Of a stretch of 64,000 bases of DNA, positions 35,752 to 45,702 are shown one piece after another. This DNA comes from Candidatus Roseilinea sp. Its GTDB lineage: Bacteria > Chloroflexota > Anaerolineae > J036 > Brachytrichaceae. The stretch spans positions 558,001 through 622,000 of the forward strand of contig BPHV01000001.1 in NCBI GenBank assembly GCA_026003755.1, written 5' to 3'. Under the pieces are notes generated by a model. It was not told the DNA's origin. It saw only the letters and a program-made list of their open reading frames with translations, and searched no databases. How positions within the stretch are numbered: the stretch's first letter is position 1; each line of letters starts with the position of its first letter. The position numbers and the translations under genes were made by a program.

Positions 35752-36663
35752 TCACCCCGGTAAATAGCGGCGCGGAATCTTGCACACCATGGTGTAGGCC
35801 GGGTCGAAGAAGTTGCCCAAGTCATATCGGGCAGCCTGGCCCATCAGGATGCCGGTCTCGTGCGCATCCAGGCCGTAGTCATCGCGCAGCCAGCGAGCCA
35901 TCTCGGTCGTCGCGTGCTGCAACGCCTGGTCAAGCGGACGCGCATTGCCGACGGTGAAGATGAAATCGGCATGCTCGCCGCGCGGCCAGCCGATTGCCTT
36001 ACGTTCGATCACGCGCACAGTAAATTCCACCTCTATCGAGATTTCGACGCCCGTGCCGCTGATTTCGCCATCGCCCTGTAGCGCGTGACCATCGCCGATA
36101 TGGAACAGCGCGCCCTCGACGAACACCGGGAAGTAGGCGGTGACGCCGGCCACAAAGCCGTTGTAATCCATATTGCCACCGTGCGGGCCGGATGTCGCTG
36201 TGCTGATGGCCTGGCCGCCGTCCGGCGCCACGCCAAAACAGCCGATCATCGGCGCGAGCGGCAACGTGAATGCGCCTAGGCGAGGCTGTGGCGATTCCAG
36301 CGTCGCCGTGCCGGCAGCCAGGTCTATGCGCCATCGGCTAATCGCCTGATCGCGTTCGGGCAACTCGCGCGCAAAGCCTGGATCCACCGTGTTGAATGCA
36401 AGCGGGGTGCGCACCCAGCCCCACTCGCGATTGGGGGTGATGCGATCCAGACGCACGGCCAGCACGTCACCGGGCTTGGCACCCTGGACGAAAAACGGGC
36501 CGGTCATCGGGTTTGGCCCATGCGTCAGGCGCTCGCCGCGCGCGTCTTGACCCCACGCATCCACACACGTAGTAACCACGGTGTCGCCGTCGGCGACGGC
36601 AAGCGCCGGCTCGTGCGCGCCAATGGTGTTGTAGTAGCGCGTCGGCTTGAAGTGATGGAGCAT
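35752..36663 (-). CDS. Acetamidase/formamidase family protein
   Basis: 303 residues, the family's usual length. Recognisable blocks are GPNPMTGPFFVQGAKPGDVL with VRLDRITPNREWGW, GCFGVAPDGGQAISTATSGP with HGGNMD, and DGHALQGDGEISGTGVEIS. The family hydrolyses formamide or acetamide to ammonia and the acid. It is convergent with the beta-lactamase-fold gene, with two bases between stops. No permease or regulator is adjacent, so substrate is open. Confidence 0.88.
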   Translation of the reverse strand: MLHHFKPTRYYNTIGAHEPALAVADGDTVVTTCVDAWGQDARGERLTHGPNPMTGPFFVQGAKPGDVLAVRLDRITPNREWGWVRTPLAFNTVDPGFARELPERDQAISRWRIDLAAGTATLESPQPRLGAFTLPLAPMIGCFGVAPDGGQAISTATSGPHGGNMDYNGFVAGVTAYFPVFVEGALFHIGDGHALQGDGEISGTGVEISIEVEFTVRVIERKAIGWPRGEHADFIFTVGNARPLDQALQHATTEMARWLRDDYGLDAHETGILMGQAARYDLGNFFDPAYTMVCKIPRRYLPG

Positions 36664-36678
36664 GTTATCGGCCGCTCA

Positions 36679-37104
36679 TTACCGCCAGGCGACTGGCTGC
36701 GAGTAGTATGGATTGGCCGAGACCCAGCACACACCCCCCCACGGGCAACGCACGCGCCACCAGTGGTAGTCGTCGCTTAGTCCGGTGACGGCGGCGCGGT
36801 GGCCAGGTCGTAGCGTGCCCAAAATGCGGTAGTGCAGGCCCGGGCCGGAGCGGATGTTCAGATTGACGAGCGCGGCGACCTGCGCCACCGGCGTGCCGCG
36901 CACGTTCGCCGGCGCGGCGAGGGCCGGCGGCGCGGCGCCGCCGAGCGCTGCCATCCACGCAGCCAGAAGAGCAGCAAACGCTAAGGTGAAAGTTCGAGGC
37001 TGCAACGCGTTCCTCCCACACAAACGCTTTGGTCGGCCGCGCGCGGCCGCCGCCCAGAGCTGCGCGCCCAGCGCGCCCTTGAACGCGCTGGGCGCAAAAT
37101 TCAT
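36679..37104 (-). CDS. Secreted SH3b-domain protein
   Basis: 141 residues if ATG 37104 is used. A hydrophobic export segment (FAALLAAWMAALGGAAPPAL) suggests the real start could be a TTG about 35 codons in. The mature part is a single bacterial SH3 domain: ALVNLNIRSGPGLHYRILGT and DDYHWWRVRCPWGGVCWVSA, ending YYSQPVAWR. Such domains bind peptidoglycan or proteins. It lies between the amidase and the Gfo/Idh gene on the same strand. Confidence 0.75.
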   Translation of the reverse strand: MNFAPSAFKGALGAQLWAAAARGRPKRLCGRNALQPRTFTLAFAALLAAWMAALGGAAPPALAAPANVRGTPVAQVAALVNLNIRSGPGLHYRILGTLRPGHRAAVTGLSDDYHWWRVRCPWGGVCWVSANPYYSQPVAWR

Positions 37105-38289
<1,185 letters not shown>

Positions 38290-38313
38290 TGTGCCCTCCA
38301 GATTGGGGAGAAG

Positions 38314-38362
38314 TCAGAAGTCAGATATCAGATATCAGATATCAGATATCAGATGTCAGATG
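38314..38362 (+). repeat. Heptamer array (TCAGATA)n, left side of the four-helix-bundle gene
   Basis: Seven consecutive 7-bp units: TCAGAAG, four TCAGATA, two TCAGATG. The gene's stop codon (38349) lies inside the array. It is the inverted counterpart of the array at 38737-38820. Confidence 0.92.
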
Positions 38363-38732
38363 CAGGCTGATCTTCGCGCTGCAAGGACTTGGCCAAACCG
38401 ACAATCATCGCCACGATCTCATCCACGTCTTTGAGCAACGAATCGGCGAGTGCATCGGTCCAGTATCCAAGCCCGCGCGCGATGTCAATCCCGGTCATGA
38501 CCTCGTAGCCCGAACGCTGCGCAATTTCAAGAAAGCGACAGAATTCTCGATTCGAGCTGTTGCCTGATCCCTCTGCGATATTGAGCGGGATCGCGGCGCT
38601 CGCTCGGCGCAGCTGGCTGACCAAGCCGAATCTCTCGTCCGCGGGGAACTGGGCAGTCTCTCGATAGATCGAAATCGTGAACGCCATCGCCCTCTGCCAG
38701 ACTTTGAGATCCCTAAACTTGTGCTTAGCCAT
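38349..38732 (-). CDS. Four-helix-bundle protein (S23/23S rRNA intervening-sequence protein family)
   Basis: 127 residues. FRDLKVWQRAMAFTISIYRE, LVSQLRRASAAIPLNIAEGS and REFCRFLEIAQRSGYEVMTG are hallmarks of the S23-like four-helix bundle, related to Avd of diversity-generating retroelements. Function is unproven; members bind nucleic acid. It stands between two genes of a sugar operon, and heptamer arrays in inverted orientation run into its 3' end and sit just before its start, suggesting that gene and arrays arrived as one unit. Confidence 0.88.
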   Translation of the reverse strand: MAKHKFRDLKVWQRAMAFTISIYRETAQFPADERFGLVSQLRRASAAIPLNIAEGSGNSSNREFCRFLEIAQRSGYEVMTGIDIARGLGYWTDALADSLLKDVDEIVAMIVGLAKSLQREDQPASDI

Positions 38733-38736
38733 CCGT

Positions 38737-38820
38737 CTCTGACCTCTGACTTCTGACCTCTGACTTCTGACTTCTGATTTCTGATTTCTGATTTCTGATT
38801 TCTGATTTCTTACTTCTTTC
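38737..38820 (+). repeat. Heptamer array (TTCTGAT/TTCTGAC)n, right side of the four-helix-bundle gene
   Basis: Twelve 7-bp units: CTCTGAC x2, TTCTGAC, CTCTGAC, TTCTGAC, TTCTGAT x5, TTCTTAC, TTCTTTC. The register continues across the stop codon of the isomerase gene (38810-38812). Reverse complement of a unit (e.g. GTCAGAA) matches the left array's core. Confidence 0.92.
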
Positions 38821-39814
38821 TCTCAAACGCTGCGTCGAAGGCCATCGCGCTGGGTTTGAAGTCGTAGCGGCGCACATTCGCGCAGCTCTCGGTTGCGCCG
38901 TGCTCACGATCCATGCCGGGGTCTTCCCATTCGACCGACAACGGGCCGTTGTAACCGATCTCGTTCAACGCCCGGATGATGGCGTCGAAGTTGATGTTGC
39001 CGCGGCCCACGCTGCGGAAGTCCCAATAGCGGCGCGAGTCGCCGAAGTTGGTGTGGCCGCCGAACACGCCGGCTTGCGTCGGCACGCTGCTCCAGGCGAC
39101 GTCTTTCATGTGCACGTGATAGATCCGATCGCGGAACTTGCGGATGAATCCGACGTAATCCACACCCTGATAGCCGAAGTGCGAGGGGTCGTAGTTAAAC
39201 CCGAACTCAGGCCGATGATTCACTGCCGCCAGGGCGCGCTCGGCGCTAACGATGTCGAAGGCGATCTCGGTAGGGTGCACCTCCAGCGCGAATTTGACCT
39301 GGTTCTCCTTGAACACATCGAGGATGGGGTTCCATCGCTCGGCGAACTCGGCATAGCCGGCGTCAATCATGGCCGGGCTGACCGGCGGGAACGAATACAC
39401 ATACGGCCAAATGCTGCTGCCGGTGAAGCCATTCACCACCTTCACCCCAAACAGCTTGGCCGCGCGTGCGGTGTTGGCTACTTCTTCGGCAGCGCGCTTG
39501 TTCACCTCCGACGGCTTGCCGTTCCCCCACACGCGGGGCGGCAGGATGGCCTTATGCCGCTCATCAATCCGATCGCAGACGGCCTGGCCCACCAGATGGG
39601 TGCTGATCGCGAAGCACTTCATGCCATGCTTGTTCAACACGTCCCATCGTCCGCGCACGTAGCTGTCGTCGCTCAACGCTTTCTCAACGTCGAAGTGATC
39701 GCCCCAACAGGCGAGCTCCACGCCGTCGTAGCCAAACGACTTGGCTTTCTCTACGATGGTCTCGAAGGGCAAATCGGCCCACTGACCGGTGAAGAGGGTG
39801 ACAGGTCTTGCCAT
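38810..39814 (-). CDS. Sugar phosphate isomerase/epimerase (AP endonuclease 2-like TIM barrel)
   Basis: 334 residues. [63 protein letters not shown] and [15 protein letters not shown] supply the Glu/Asp/His/Glu metal ligands of this family. It probably acts on the product or substrate of the Gfo/Idh dehydrogenase, a common pair in inositol or rare-sugar pathways. The 3' end has been joined to a heptamer array exactly at its stop codon. Confidence 0.88.
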   Translation of the reverse strand: MARPVTLFTGQWADLPFETIVEKAKSFGYDGVELACWGDHFDVEKALSDDSYVRGRWDVLNKHGMKCFAISTHLVGQAVCDRIDERHKAILPPRVWGNGKPSEVNKRAAEEVANTARAAKLFGVKVVNGFTGSSIWPYVYSFPPVSPAMIDAGYAEFAERWNPILDVFKENQVKFALEVHPTEIAFDIVSAERALAAVNHRPEFGFNYDPSHFGYQGVDYVGFIRKFRDRIYHVHMKDVAWSSVPTQAGVFGGHTNFGDSRRYWDFRSVGRGNINFDAIIRALNEIGYNGPLSVEWEDPGMDREHGATESCANVRRYDFKPSAMAFDAAFERKK

Positions 39815-40026
39815 AGATCATTGCTCCTTATGAGGGTTCGATGCGCTCATACGCTTGTTTCCCCTTGCCTAGTCTATTCAGCAAGCGATGAACGCGCAAA
39901 TTCCATTGCCCGTTGCTCATGGCCGGATACGGGTCGTTCACAGCCGATCGCCGGTCACCAATCCTCAACCATCCGTGCACCGATACATCGGCCCGCAACC
40001 GCCGCGCACGAGGAACGGTCTACGCC

Positions 40027-40032
40027 TACAAT
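40027..40032 (+). promoter_or_regulatory. -10 box (TACAAT) for a probably leaderless kinase transcript
   Basis: TACAAT ends 8 nt before the ATG at 40041 with no ribosome-binding site between, so the message likely starts at or beside the start codon. Confidence 0.5.
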
Positions 40033-40040
40033 CCGCCTGC

Positions 40041-41006
40041 ATGGCATACGACGTGGTGATCGGCATAGACGGTGGGCAAACCAGCACCAAGTGCGCGCTG
40101 GTTGCCTGCGATGGCCGCGTGCTGGCCTATGGCCAGGGCGGCGGTCTGGTGCATCTGGCCGCTGCCGGCGCGCGCGAGCGGCACGCGTCGGCGCTGCGCG
40201 AAGCCTTCGCCTCGGCCTGGGCCAACGCCGGCCTCGAACCGCAGCCCGTCGCGGCGATCGGCCTCGGGCTGACCGGCATCGAGGATGGCTCGCCCGAAGC
40301 AGCGCTCGCGCGCCAGATCGTCTCCGAGCTGATCGAGGCGCGCACGATCGCGGTGCATAGCGACGCCTATGCCGCGCTCATCGGCGCGCATGGCAATCGG
40401 CCTGGCATCATCGCCATCAGCGGCACTGGCTCTCACATCCTCGGGAGGAACGCCGCAGGCGAATTAGCCCGCGCCGGTGGTTGGGGCTGGCTGCTCGGCG
40501 ATGAGGGCAGCGCCCTGTGGATCGGACGAAGCGGGCTGATGGCCGCGCTTCACGCGTACGACGGCGTCGGTGAGCCAACAATGCTCGAGGGCTTGATGCG
40601 CGAGCACTTCCAGGTTCAAGCCCTAGGCGATGTGAAGCGGCGCGTGTATGACTCCAGCTTTGGCGCAAAGGGATTCGCTGCTTTGGCGCCGCTGGTCTCG
40701 CAGGCAGCAGCTCAAGGGGACGCCATCGCGCAAAGCATCGTGACACAGGCTGCGCGCGACCTGGCGACGCAGGTGATGGCCGTCCAACGCCGGCTGGCAC
40801 TGCCGCCGGACGCGCCCGTCGCGCCTGTGGGCGGCGCGTATGCGCACGTGCACGGCTTGCGCGCAAAGTTCACGGCTGCGCTGTGCGAGATTAATCCACA
40901 AGCGAACGTTGTTGATCCCCTGTTGTCGCCGGTGCTCGGCGCTGCGCTGATCGCACTCCAGGCTTGCGGCTGCCGAGCGATCATCCGGACGGATGCTGTA
41001 GATTGA
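40041..41006 (+). CDS. BadF/BadG-type amino-sugar kinase (NagK/MurK-like)
   Basis: 321 residues from ATG 40041, where the ATPase fold starts: VVIGIDGGQTSTKCALV (phosphate 1). GIIAISGTGSHILGR (phosphate 2) and GWGWLLGDEGSALWIGR are typical of BadF-type N-acetylglucosamine kinases. PVAPVGGAYAHVHGLR is the adenosine region. Enzymes of this group phosphorylate GlcNAc or, in the MurK branch, both GlcNAc and MurNAc at O6. With NamZ, AnmK and MurQ 5-8 kb away, a MurNAc role is plausible but unproven. Confidence 0.82.
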   Translation: MAYDVVIGIDGGQTSTKCALVACDGRVLAYGQGGGLVHLAAAGARERHASALREAFASAWANAGLEPQPVAAIGLGLTGIEDGSPEAALARQIVSELIEARTIAVHSDAYAALIGAHGNRPGIIAISGTGSHILGRNAAGELARAGGWGWLLGDEGSALWIGRSGLMAALHAYDGVGEPTMLEGLMREHFQVQALGDVKRRVYDSSFGAKGFAALAPLVSQAAAQGDAIAQSIVTQAARDLATQVMAVQRRLALPPDAPVAPVGGAYAHVHGLRAKFTAALCEINPQANVVDPLLSPVLGAALIALQACGCRAIIRTDAVD

Positions 41007-41180
41007 CCAACGCGCCGGCTCGTCCCGATGCGATGACCGCGCAAATCGCGCGCATGGCAGCGACGCCGTCTTCGCCGGCGCTGCCGAGAATCTCCAGTTT
41101 CAAATCCCTCACCGTCGCATGCGCGCGCACGCGGCGAAATCCAGGTGTGCTCGAAGACGGCCACCGCACCTCGAATAGAA
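40981..41180 (-). pseudogene. C-terminal remnant of a Gfo/Idh/MocA-like oxidoreductase
   Basis: In two reverse frames the pieces VAVFEHTWISP and VRDLKLEILGSAGEDG line up with the C-terminal beta-sheet of Gfo/Idh proteins. MRAICAVIASGRAGALVNL fits their last helix and strand. No start or Rossmann domain remains. It overlaps the kinase 3' end by 26 bases. Confidence 0.4.
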
Positions 41181-41237
41181 GCCTGTAGTCACCCAGGCCT
41201 TGGAGGCAGACGGAGTCAAGGCCAGGTCGAAGACTTT

Positions 41238-41360
41238 ACTGAAAGACCAGGGGACCAAGCCCAGCGCTCGACCTCGGTGGTGGGTTGTCGTTCACAGGGG
41301 GGATGAACGACGGGGGGGACTCCAAGGTCTGAGATAGACCTGATCCCCTGGCTTTTCAGT
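41238..41360 (+). repeat. MITE-like inverted-repeat element
   Basis: Left arm ACTGAAAGACCAGGGGACC (41238-41256) and right arm 41342-41360, whose complement reads ACTGAAAAGCCAGGGGATC, match at 16 of 19 positions and face each other across 85 bases. No coding frame lies inside. Size and layout fit a small non-autonomous element. Together with the repeats below it occupies the 590-base gap to the permease gene. Confidence 0.5.
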
Positions 41361-41371
41361 AACGCCCTCAA

Positions 41372-41420
41372 TTTTACCTCACTATACGTTTTACCTCACT
41401 ACGTTTTACCTCACTATACG
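41372..41420 (+). repeat. Three tandem 15-17-bp AT-rich repeats
   Basis: Units TTTTACCTCACTATACG, TTTTACCTCACTACG and TTTTACCTCACTATACG, back to back. The AT content stands out from the surroundings. They could be protein-binding sites or a replication slippage product. No gene is seen from here to 41597. Confidence 0.85.
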
Positions 41421-41597
41421 TTAGCACATCAGCGCATGACGCGCGGATGAGTGATCTGAGGGCGGGCGCACGAGGCGCTGTTCTCCGCGAGCGCCACAGT
41501 CAATGTGCACGGCGGCTCAAAGTGAGTGAAGGCTGGGCATGCGTGCTCCGCCCTGGGTTTTGCTGAATCAAGTCTACGCGCAGTCATGCTTTTTCCT

Positions 41598-42485
41598 TTA
41601 TCCTTTGATCGCCCCCATACGCACGCCCTCCAGAAAATACCTCTGGAACGCCAGGAAGAACACGATTGTCGGCAAGGCCGCCAGCGCCGCGCCGGAGAAA
41701 ATCACCCCCCAGTCCGTCATGAACTCGCCCTGCAGATTGGCGACGCCGACCGTTAGGGTGTAATTTTGTGGCGTGTTCAGCACGATCAACGGCCACAAAA
41801 AATCATTCCAAAAGCGCACAAAGGTAAAAATGGCCAGCGAGGCCACCGCCGGCTTACACAACGGCAGAATGATCTCCCAAAAGATGCGCAGCTCGCCGGC
41901 GCCGTCCACGCGCGCCGCTTCCTCCAACTCCGAGGGCAGCGTCTGGATGTACTGGCGCATGAGGAAAATACCGAACACCACCGCCGTGCCGGGCAAGATC
42001 ACCCCGCCCAGGGTATCCACCAAGCCGATGCGGCGCGTGATGAGATACAAGGGAATCAGCGTCACGTGGACGGGGATCATCAACGTGCTGAGCAACACCC
42101 AAAACAAGAGGTTGCGCCCTGGGAAGCGCCGCTTGGCGAAAGCATAGCCGGCCATGGTGTCGAAGATCACGTGCCAAGCCGTGATCGCCAACGCCACGAC
42201 CAAGCTGTTGAGCATCCAATTTGCGTAATACTTGGTCCCGCCCAGCAAGCGCGCAAAGTTATCCAGCCGAAAGGCGGGGACGAGGATGGGGGTAAGCGGC
42301 GGGGTGCCCGAAATCGGCGTGAACGCATTGGCAAACAGCCAATACATCGGGAACAGGGCGACGACGGCGGTGACGACGAGGACCGCCACAGCCGCCCACT
42401 TGCCCCATGCCGCCGCCCCGTGCGATCTGCGTCGGGGCTGCGCCGGGCGAACGCCGGCGCGCACATGACCGATTGGTTCAATCAT
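41598..42485 (-). CDS. Sugar ABC transporter permease (MalG/UgpE type)
   Basis: 295 residues, six membrane segments starting with VAVLVVTAVVALFPMYWLFA. The EAA loop AARVDGAGELRIFWEIILPL is the ATPase-contact site of CUT1 permeases. It ends FQRYFLEGVRMGAIKG, the typical MalG tail. Second permease of the operon; no ATPase gene is adjacent, as is common when a shared MsiK-type ATPase serves many CUT1 systems. Confidence 0.92.
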   Translation of the reverse strand: MIEPIGHVRAGVRPAQPRRRSHGAAAWGKWAAVAVLVVTAVVALFPMYWLFANAFTPISGTPPLTPILVPAFRLDNFARLLGGTKYYANWMLNSLVVALAITAWHVIFDTMAGYAFAKRRFPGRNLLFWVLLSTLMIPVHVTLIPLYLITRRIGLVDTLGGVILPGTAVVFGIFLMRQYIQTLPSELEEAARVDGAGELRIFWEIILPLCKPAVASLAIFTFVRFWNDFLWPLIVLNTPQNYTLTVGVANLQGEFMTDWGVIFSGAALAALPTIVFFLAFQRYFLEGVRMGAIKG

Positions 42486-42512
42486 CAGAACGCCGTCCCA
42501 CGCGCGCCTTGG

Positions 42513-43409
42513 CTAATACTCCACATCGCTGCGCAACAATCGAAACTGCACAACGGCCACGGCAGCGATCATCACAAACAACACGAACGCCTGGGCCGAA
42601 GCCACGCCGAAGTTCAAATCTTTGAAGCCGTTGTTGTAAATCTGGGTCACGATGGTTTGCGTGCTGTTGCCCACCCCGCTCGGCACCATCACGTAGATGC
42701 GCTCGAAGACCTCGAAGCTGGCGATGGTGTAGATCACCACCAGGTAGAGCGTGGTGGATTTGATCAGCGGCACGGTGATGTGCCACCATCGTTGAATTGG
42801 GCCGGCGCCGTCCAACTCGGCGGCTTCGTAGTACTCGCGCGGGATGCTGCCCATCGCAGCGCTGAACAGCACCACGGCCGTCGCCGGCACGGTGAGCACC
42901 GCCGAGAGCGTCACGCTGCCCAGCGCGATGTCCGGGTCGGAGAGCCAACGCACCGGCGGCAGGCCCACCAAGCGCAGCACATAGTTGGCAAAGCCCCACT
43001 GCGCGTTGAAAATGTAGGCCCAAGTCAGCCCGATGATCAGCGCGCTGGTCACCGCCGGCAGGTAATAGGCTGCCCGAAAGAAGGTGCGCAACCGGTGGCT
43101 CAGCGGCTGGATCAGGCTGGCCAGCACCAACCCCACCAGGATGTTCGAGGTCACGGTGAACACCGTGTAGATCAGCGTGTTCCGAATCGCGCTGACAAAC
43201 ACCCCTCCGAATTGCGTGAAGGCGGTCAGGTAATTTTTGTAGAACGGCGTCATCCACCGGCCGCCGCGCACCAGGCTGTATTCTTGGAACGAGATGACGA
43301 GCGCCCACACCACCGGCGCCAGCACAAAGACGCTGAAGGTGATCAAGCTGGGCAGGATGAAAGCATAGCTCCAACCGTGCCGACGAATGAAACGACGCAG
43401 GCCAGTCAT
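42513..43409 (-). CDS. Sugar ABC transporter permease (MalF/UgpA type)
   Basis: 298 residues with six predicted membrane segments (SYAFILPSLITFSVFVLAPV first). The EAA loop is YYEAAELDGAGPIQRWWHIT. This is the MalF-like partner of the adjacent permease. A stable hairpin lies between this gene and the binding-protein gene. Confidence 0.92.
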   Translation of the reverse strand: MTGLRRFIRRHGWSYAFILPSLITFSVFVLAPVVWALVISFQEYSLVRGGRWMTPFYKNYLTAFTQFGGVFVSAIRNTLIYTVFTVTSNILVGLVLASLIQPLSHRLRTFFRAAYYLPAVTSALIIGLTWAYIFNAQWGFANYVLRLVGLPPVRWLSDPDIALGSVTLSAVLTVPATAVVLFSAAMGSIPREYYEAAELDGAGPIQRWWHITVPLIKSTTLYLVVIYTIASFEVFERIYVMVPSGVGNSTQTIVTQIYNNGFKDLNFGVASAQAFVLFVMIAAVAVVQFRLLRSDVEY

Positions 43410-43434
43410 GGGCTGATCCGACTATAGCAGGGTT

Positions 43435-43466
43435 GGGAGAGGCGCAGCGCAGGCCGCACCTCTCCC
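43435..43466 (-). promoter_or_regulatory. Intercistronic hairpin after the binding-protein gene
   Basis: A perfect 8-bp stem GGGAGAGG / CCTCTCCC around a 16-nt loop. Hairpins here often stabilise the binding-protein message or partly terminate transcription, giving more binding protein than permease. That role is inferred. Confidence 0.5.
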
Positions 43467-43487
43467 CCACCCCTCATCGTTCGGCGA

Positions 43488-44897
43488 TCATTGTTCGGCG
43501 ATCAGCGCGTTGGCCTCTGGCGCAATCTTGGCCATGGCCTCGCGCGGGTCGGCTTTGCCGAACACGATGTTCTGATATTCGGGATGGAACAGCCGGGTGA
43601 GCTTCGGCCAGGCCGGCGTGAGCGGGGTGATCCACATGTAGTCCAGCATTGGCACGAATTGGTCCAAGGGCGGCGCGACCTTCACCGACCGCCGCGCAGC
43701 GGGGGCCAGGTAAAAGCCGGTAGCGGCGGTCTCGCTGGGCGGCACGTCCTCTTGCACCTCGGCGCTGGTCAAGTAGCGCGCCAGATCCATCGCCGCCTGT
43801 TCCTTCGCCTTGTCGTTCGTGGCAGCTACGGCGATCAAGCCGATCGCGCCCACCGTCAGCCGGTTGCCGTTGACGCTGGGGAGCGGGTAGATCGCGAAGT
43901 TGATCTTGTCCGCCTTGAGTTGTGGGCTGAAGCCGGTGGCGTCCACGATCATGCCGTATTGCTTACTCTTGAAGCCGCCTTTCACGTCTGCGTCTTTCTG
44001 CGAACCGAAGTCGGGCGGCGTCACCTTGTGCACCAGCGCCAGCTCGGCAAAGCGCTTCAGGCCGGCTGCGGCCTTGTCGCTGTCAAAGCCGAACTTGCCG
44101 TCCACGATCGGGCGCACGCTGGGGTCCTCGTTCATCCACAGCCCCCAGGTGTTGATCACGCCTGGGTCAATGAAGCCGCTGAAGCCATACACCTGTTCGC
44201 CGTTGGCGCGCCGGAAGGTGAGCTTCTTGGCGGTCTCGACGAATTCATCCCATGTCCAATCTTTCGACGGCAGCGGCACGCCCGCTTCCTGGAACACGTC
44301 CAGGTTCAGATAGATGCCCATCGGCACCACCCACAACGGCCATGCGTACGCTTTGCCGTCTTTGAGCCGGACGGCATCGAGCGTATTGGGCAGGATATCG
44401 GCTTTGTCAGCGTCAGTGAGATAGTCGTCAATTGGCGCGATCAGGTCGTCTTTGACGAAAGCCGGCAGGCGGTCGGACGGCAGGCGCAGCACGTCAATGC
44501 CCTGGCCGCTCTGCAGCGCGGTAGTGAGCTTGGTGAACCCTTCGTCGTTGGGCGGGTAGCCGGTGATCTCGACGTTGATGTCGGGGTTGTCGGCCTCAAA
44601 CTGGGCGATGGCCAGGTCGAAGGGGTTGGCGAATTGATTGCCCGGCGTGTAGCCCAACACCCACAAGTTCAGCGTGCCTTTGTAGCCGCTGTTGCTCTTG
44701 CGCAAGCCACCTTTAGGGCTAGCAGCCGGCGCCTGGGGCGCGGCAGGCGCTTCGGTAGCAGCCGGCGCCGAGGCTTCGGTCGCGGCAGGGGCTTGGGGGG
44801 CCGCCGGGGCCGTAGGGGCAACCGGGGCGGCGCAGGCGCTCAACAGCACGCTCATTGCGCCGGCCAGGCGAATCAAGATTGAAACGCGCTTGTCCAT
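43488..44897 (-). CDS. Sugar ABC transporter solute-binding lipoprotein
   Basis: 469 residues from ATG 44897, which has a GAGGAGG site nine bases upstream. LAGAMSVLLSACAAP is a lipobox with Cys as lipid anchor. An Ala/Pro/Thr-rich linker follows (~25-60), then a CUT1-type binding protein: GTLNLWVLGYTPGNQFANPF, FEADNPDINVEITGYPPN and DVLRLPSDRLPAFVKDD. The repeated permease/regulator context suggests an oligosaccharide or amino-sugar ligand. MurNAc-containing sugars are possible given the next genes. Confidence 0.92.
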   Translation of the reverse strand: MDKRVSILIRLAGAMSVLLSACAAPVAPTAPAAPQAPAATEASAPAATEAPAAPQAPAASPKGGLRKSNSGYKGTLNLWVLGYTPGNQFANPFDLAIAQFEADNPDINVEITGYPPNDEGFTKLTTALQSGQGIDVLRLPSDRLPAFVKDDLIAPIDDYLTDADKADILPNTLDAVRLKDGKAYAWPLWVVPMGIYLNLDVFQEAGVPLPSKDWTWDEFVETAKKLTFRRANGEQVYGFSGFIDPGVINTWGLWMNEDPSVRPIVDGKFGFDSDKAAAGLKRFAELALVHKVTPPDFGSQKDADVKGGFKSKQYGMIVDATGFSPQLKADKINFAIYPLPSVNGNRLTVGAIGLIAVAATNDKAKEQAAMDLARYLTSAEVQEDVPPSETAATGFYLAPAARRSVKVAPPLDQFVPMLDYMWITPLTPAWPKLTRLFHPEYQNIVFGKADPREAMAKIAPEANALIAEQ

Positions 44898-44928
44898 GGA
44901 TTTCACACTCCTCCTCGTCATGGTGAAT

Positions 44929-45699
44929 TCAAGTGCTGGGTTCAGCCGTCAGGCTCAACTCAGCGTAGAACACGTATTTATCTCCGCGGTAGTACGATTC
45001 CACAGTCTCGAACGGACAGCCGTGTTGCGAGTATGTCGTGCGATAGAGGTGCAGCACCGGGCTGCCGACGGGCACGCCCAGCACCTTCGCTGCCTCCACC
45101 GGACAGGCAGCCGCCTCCAACTGCTGTTCAGCCCGTGTGGGGATCACCCCATACTTTTGAGAGAGCAAATGGTATAGGGATTGGTTGGTCAGGTCTTCGC
45201 GCAGAATATCCCGGCATAGCGTCGCGCTCAAGTAGGCAGTCTCCACCGCCATCGGCTCGCCGTTGGCGGTGCGCAAGCGTTGCAATAGGATCACCTGCCG
45301 ATGACGAGCGTCCAAGCGCAAGCGATGGGCCACCGCCGCCGTAGCGCGCGTCACCGTCAACTGCAACACCACCGAGCCGGCCTTCTTGCCGCGCTCCTGC
45401 ATGTCTTGCGTGAAGCCGGTCAAGCGCGTCAAATGTTGCGCGATGCGTGGCGGCGCGACAAACGTGCCGCGGCCCTGATCGCGCACCAAGCGGCCCTCCA
45501 TCTCCAGCTCCGCCAGCGCCTGGCGCACGGTGATGCGGCTGATGCCAAAGCGCTCGCACAATTCCCGCTCCGAGGGCAACTGCATCCCCGGCGACCATGC
45601 GCCGGAATCGATCTGCGACAGGATCACCTCCTTGAGCTGGCAATACAACGGCGTGGGATCACGCTTATCCAACCTGCGGATGGATTGCCAGGTGTTCAT
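44929..45699 (-). CDS. GntR-family regulator, HutC/NagR type with UTRA domain
   Basis: 256 residues. The winged helix spans ~14-80: LYCQLKEVILSQIDSGAWSP, LPSERELCERFGISRITVRQ and LVRDQGRGTFVAPP. The rest is a UTRA effector domain that binds a sugar phosphate in NagR/DasR relatives. It is the first gene of the transporter operon, 31 bases before the binding protein. A NagR/DasR-like operator lies just before its own start, so autoregulation by an amino-sugar phosphate is likely. Confidence 0.9.
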   Translation of the reverse strand: MNTWQSIRRLDKRDPTPLYCQLKEVILSQIDSGAWSPGMQLPSERELCERFGISRITVRQALAELEMEGRLVRDQGRGTFVAPPRIAQHLTRLTGFTQDMQERGKKAGSVVLQLTVTRATAAVAHRLRLDARHRQVILLQRLRTANGEPMAVETAYLSATLCRDILREDLTNQSLYHLLSQKYGVIPTRAEQQLEAAACPVEAAKVLGVPVGSPVLHLYRTTYSQHGCPFETVESYYRGDKYVFYAELSLTAEPST

Positions 45700-45702
45700 G
45701 AT

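Noticed and set aside
38725-38907. Small minus-strand frame rich in KSEIRNQ/KSEVRSQ repeats
   Set aside because: It is simply the translation of the heptamer array; such repeats give this peptide pattern by chance.
38900-40360. 486-codon plus-strand open frame
   Set aside because: Antisense to the isomerase in its first part and out of frame with the kinase in the rest.
41766-43427. 553-codon plus-strand open frame
   Set aside because: Antisense to two ABC permeases; composition (His, Gln, Arg-rich) is typical of a shadow frame and no motif is present.
43491-44882. 463-codon plus-strand open frame
   Set aside because: Antisense to the solute-binding lipoprotein, which has a lipobox and family motifs.
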